Below, in pieces: positions 62,028 to 64,000 of a stretch of 64,000 nt of DNA (position 1 is the stretch's first letter; every line of letters starts with the position of its first letter). The position numbers and the translations under genes are program-made. The DNA is taken from assembly GCA_949291945.1 (NCBI GenBank), contig CASEXH010000006.1:62001-126000 (forward strand), given 5' to 3'. The notes beneath the pieces were generated by a model. That model did no database searches. It worked only from the letters and a program-made list of their open reading frames with translations, and had not been told where the DNA came from. The DNA is from an uncultured Bacillota bacterium (lineage in GTDB: Bacteria; Bacillota; Clostridia; Lachnospirales; Lachnospiraceae).

Positions 62028-63172
62028 TACCGAATCTCCTCTCTGTAATAAATGTTTTCTTCTGTATCTTTATCAAAGATGTGGATCCTGTCCGTGTCAA
62101 AGTAAAAGTCCGCTTTCTCTCCGGTCTGGGTCTGATTCTCCGGACTTAACCTTACCGCATGGGTTTTGCCCTGGGCGTCAAAGTAAAGAATAACCTCAGC
62201 TCCCAGCATTTCTCTGGCGGAGACAGTTTCTTCCAGCCCCTGAGTGTCCATGTGGATGCCTCTTTCTTTTGCCTCTTTGTAATCATAGACGTCTTCCGGA
62301 CGGATTCCCAGGACTACCTTTTTGTTCATCTCTCTCTGTCTTGCGACTTCCGCTTTCTCGCCTCTTAAGAAGACTTTCTTTCCAAGCTCGCTGCCGCCCA
62401 GATAGACCACAACTTTTCCCTCTTCCTCTCCTACATAGGCGTCGAAGAAGTTCATGGAAGGAGAGCCGATAAAACCTGCCACAAAAAGGTTTGCCGGATT
62501 GTTGTAAAGCTGAATAGGTGCTTCTACCTGCTGCACCACACCGTCTTTCATAACCACGATCCTGGTTCCCAGGGTCATGGCCTCGGTCTGGTCATGGGTT
62601 ACATATATAATCGTTGTTTCCAGTTCTTCATGAAGCTTTGCCAGTTCCACACGCATCTGGGCTCTCAGCTTGGCGTCCAGGTTGGACAGGGGTTCATCCA
62701 TAAGGAAGGCCTTTGGTTTCCGGATAATAGCGCTTCCGATAGCCACTCTCTGTTTCTGACCTCCGGAAAGGGCAGCCGGTTTTCTGTCCAGAAGATGTTC
62801 AATCTCCAGGGTCTTGGCCACTTTATGTACTCTCTCATCAATTTCCTTTTTGGGAACCTTCCGGATTTTCAGAGCATAGGCCAGGTTTCCATACACGGTC
62901 ATGTTGGGATACAGAGCATAGTTCTGAAATACCATGGACAGCCCCCTGTCCTTTGGTTCATAATAATTGCAAAGGTCTCCATCGATCCACAGTTCTCCGT
63001 CGCTGATATCCTCCAGTCCTGCGATCATGCGCAGCGTGGTGGACTTGCCGCAGCCGGAGGGGCCAACAAAGATGATGAATTCCTTGTCCTGGATATCCAG
63101 GTTAAAGTCTTTCACTGCAAAGTGCCCTTTGTCATACTCTTTACATACATTTCTTAATGTAATCTCTGACAC
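62027..63172 (-). CDS. ugpC: ABC transporter ATPase (UgpC/MsmX type)
   Basis: A 381-residue importer ATPase. Walker A GPSGCGKSTT, Q-loop VFQNYALYPNMTV, signature LSGGQKQRVAIGSAIIR, Walker B AFLMDEPLSNLDAKLR and H-loop YVTHDQTEAM are intact. The C-terminal third is an OB-type regulatory domain. The start is GTG with AAGGAGAAAACGCC upstream. It leads the ugp operon. ATPases of this type often serve several sugar importers in Firmicutes, so it may also energise the permeases at 18244-20012, which lack one nearby. Confidence 0.93.
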   Translation of the reverse strand: MSEITLRNVCKEYDKGHFAVKDFNLDIQDKEFIIFVGPSGCGKSTTLRMIAGLEDISDGELWIDGDLCNYYEPKDRGLSMVFQNYALYPNMTVYGNLAYALKIRKVPKKEIDERVHKVAKTLEIEHLLDRKPAALSGGQKQRVAIGSAIIRKPKAFLMDEPLSNLDAKLRAQMRVELAKLHEELETTIIYVTHDQTEAMTLGTRIVVMKDGVVQQVEAPIQLYNNPANLFVAGFIGSPSMNFFDAYVGEEEGKVVVYLGGSELGKKVFLRGEKAEVARQREMNKKVVLGIRPEDVYDYKEAKERGIHMDTQGLEETVSAREMLGAEVILYFDAQGKTHAVRLSPENQTQTGEKADFYFDTDRIHIFDKDTEENIYYREEIR

Positions 63173-63463
63173 GGCGTTTTCTCCTTCCTTCTTTTAAATC
63201 TTGTAAATTTTCTACACGCATTTTTCACTCGAACAGTTGATATTTTAAGCATAACGGTTTTTCCAAACTATCACATTTGTAGAAAAATTACGTAAAATCC
63301 CGGTAAAACCGTTCTTTCGTTCCTTGAAAAACCAAACTTTTTTACATATTCTTTACCTTCAGGTAACCTATTCTTTCTTTGTATATAAGTCTCTTCTCAG
63401 CAAATAATTTTCTGATACAGCTCCAATCTTTGTAATTTTTTTCGTGTCGAGGCATGTCGGATA
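63173..63463. other. AT-rich divergent region upstream of ugpC
   Basis: No gene. On the minus strand TTTACC-GGGAT-TTTACG (near 63285-63301) resembles two Pho-box half-sites with 11-base periodicity, which would suit phosphate control of ugp genes; the match is weak. No clear ugp promoter could be fixed. Confidence 0.3.
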
Positions 63464-63491
63464 TTGCCATATTCAAAAAAAGCTATATAAT
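63464..63491 (+). promoter_or_regulatory. Promoter of the SGNH gene
   Basis: TTGCCA (63464-63469) and TATAAT (63486-63491) with a 16-base spacer, about 100 bases before the start codon. Confidence 0.6.
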
Positions 63492-63589
63492 AATAGATGA
63501 AATTTATCTGCCGGAATCTCTTCCGGAAATCCCGACTGAATAATGAAAGCATACATAACATTGATTAAAATAATGAGGGGACGTATATC

Positions 63590-64000
63590 ATGCCAAAAAG
63601 AAGTAAATATCCGCTTCCAAGACGGATACTGAGATTTTTGAAAAGACAGTTCCGGAATCCCCGGAAACGGCTGTTCACAGAACTGGCCGCTGTAGTGGTG
63701 ATCATCGGAATTGTTGTTTTTATTGCCTTGTCCGGACAGAATATTACCACTGACGACATTAAAGAAGGCAGAACTTACATTGAAGAACTGGAGGCTGCCG
63801 ACACCTCTTCAGTGGAAGAACAGGTAAAAGAGCTCCGCAAAGAAGAGCGAAGAGCCGCTCTGGAAAGCGGCGATCTGGATGTATGGGCACAGTTTACAGA
63901 TATTGCTATCCTGGGAGATTCCCGGGCAGTAGGTTTTTATTCCTACGATCTGGTGGATCAAAGCAGAGTTTTCGCAACGGGAGGTGCAACTATAAGGGAT
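63590..64000 (+). CDS. Membrane-anchored SGNH hydrolase-like protein (partial)
   Basis: The frame runs open from ATG 63590 (ribosome site GAGGGG) to the window end, 137 residues. A basic cytoplasmic start (residues 1-30) is followed by a transmembrane helix (about 34-52, AAVVVIIGIVVFIALS), a charged helical linker, and then the SGNH block I motif IAILGDSRAVGFYSYDL with the nucleophile Ser intact. The rest, including the His, lies outside. Probably an extracellular esterase or acyltransferase acting on a wall polymer. Confidence 0.8.
   Translation, partial: MPKRSKYPLPRRILRFLKRQFRNPRKRLFTELAAVVVIIGIVVFIALSGQNITTDDIKEGRTYIEELEAADTSSVEEQVKELRKEERRAALESGDLDVWAQFTDIAILGDSRAVGFYSYDLVDQSRVFATGGATIRD

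Noticed and set aside
1..64000. CRISPR arrays, tRNA or rRNA genes, prophage or complete insertion sequences
   Set aside because: No regularly spaced repeats, no cloverleaf or rRNA sequence, and no transposase or phage structural gene could be found by eye.

Overview
This is a 64 kb chromosomal window from a low-to-moderate GC Gram-positive gut anaerobe, most likely a Lachnospiraceae member close to Blautia or Ruminococcus. That placement is inferred from gene content and style: strong AGGAGG-type ribosome sites, an S-box in front of metK, a Firmicutes-type CBS/DHH pyrophosphatase, many sugar ABC transporters and cytosolic glycosidases. No rRNA, tRNA, CRISPR array, prophage or intact insertion sequence was seen. 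The window cuts a gene at each end: the tail of an ATPase-like protein on the left and a membrane-anchored SGNH protein on the right.

Layout. (1) 1-9.5 kb is mostly core genome: a small XRE regulator, metK under a SAM-I riboswitch, murA, an operon of CBS/DHH pyrophosphatase, flavin reductase and shikimate kinase, an S1-domain protein, a PTS EIIC-like membrane protein and a RelQ-type alarmone synthetase. Two related structured elements lie in the leaders of murA and the S1 gene. (2) 9.7-33 kb is a glycan-utilisation region. A leftward run encodes two sugar ABC permeases, GH36, a ThuA-like protein, a TIM-barrel isomerase, GH3 and alpha-xylosidase-type GH31. A divergent rightward run encodes GH94 cellobiose phosphorylase, GH2 beta-mannosidase and an esterase. 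They share a control region with repeated CG-centred sites, next to a LacI regulator that has lost its C-terminal half. A second GH3, an AraC regulator, a second esterase and a FGGY kinase follow. No secreted endo-glycanase is present, which fits uptake and cytosolic breakdown of mannan, glucomannan or xyloglucan oligosaccharides. (3) 33-41 kb is a chaperone-like island: a membrane J-domain protein with HPE instead of HPD, an Hsp70, a MoxR AAA ATPase, a VWA/DUF2201-like protein and a small unknown, beside a class-B DnaJ with its own promoter. (4) 41-48.7 kb is a leftward cluster resembling the Dlt system: transglutaminase-like membrane protein, Asp/Glu racemase, adenylation enzyme, acyl carrier protein, MBOAT acyltransferase, a DltD-like protein with Cys at the SGNH nucleophile position, and a lipoprotein. 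(5) 48.9-57.8 kb holds a MarR-linked heterodimeric ABC exporter, an arylamine N-acetyltransferase, a MATE efflux pump, a decayed PNPOx-like gene, an AGE-family isomerase and a HAD phosphatase. (6) 57.7-63.2 kb is a ugpC-A-E-B transporter followed by a glycerophosphodiesterase, a probable glycerophosphodiester salvage unit.

The most unusual signals are: the two leader elements with compensatory stem changes; a separate dispersed palindromic repeat family that forms gene ends; the Hsp70/J/MoxR/VWA island, where a run of nine G forms the Hsp70 ribosome site; the Dlt-like cluster with a racemase and a Cys-type DltD-like protein; and two deletion scars (LacI with a missing binding-protein gene, and the PNPOx remnant under the N-acetyltransferase tail). 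Functional statements rest on motif recognition by eye; no database search was run.
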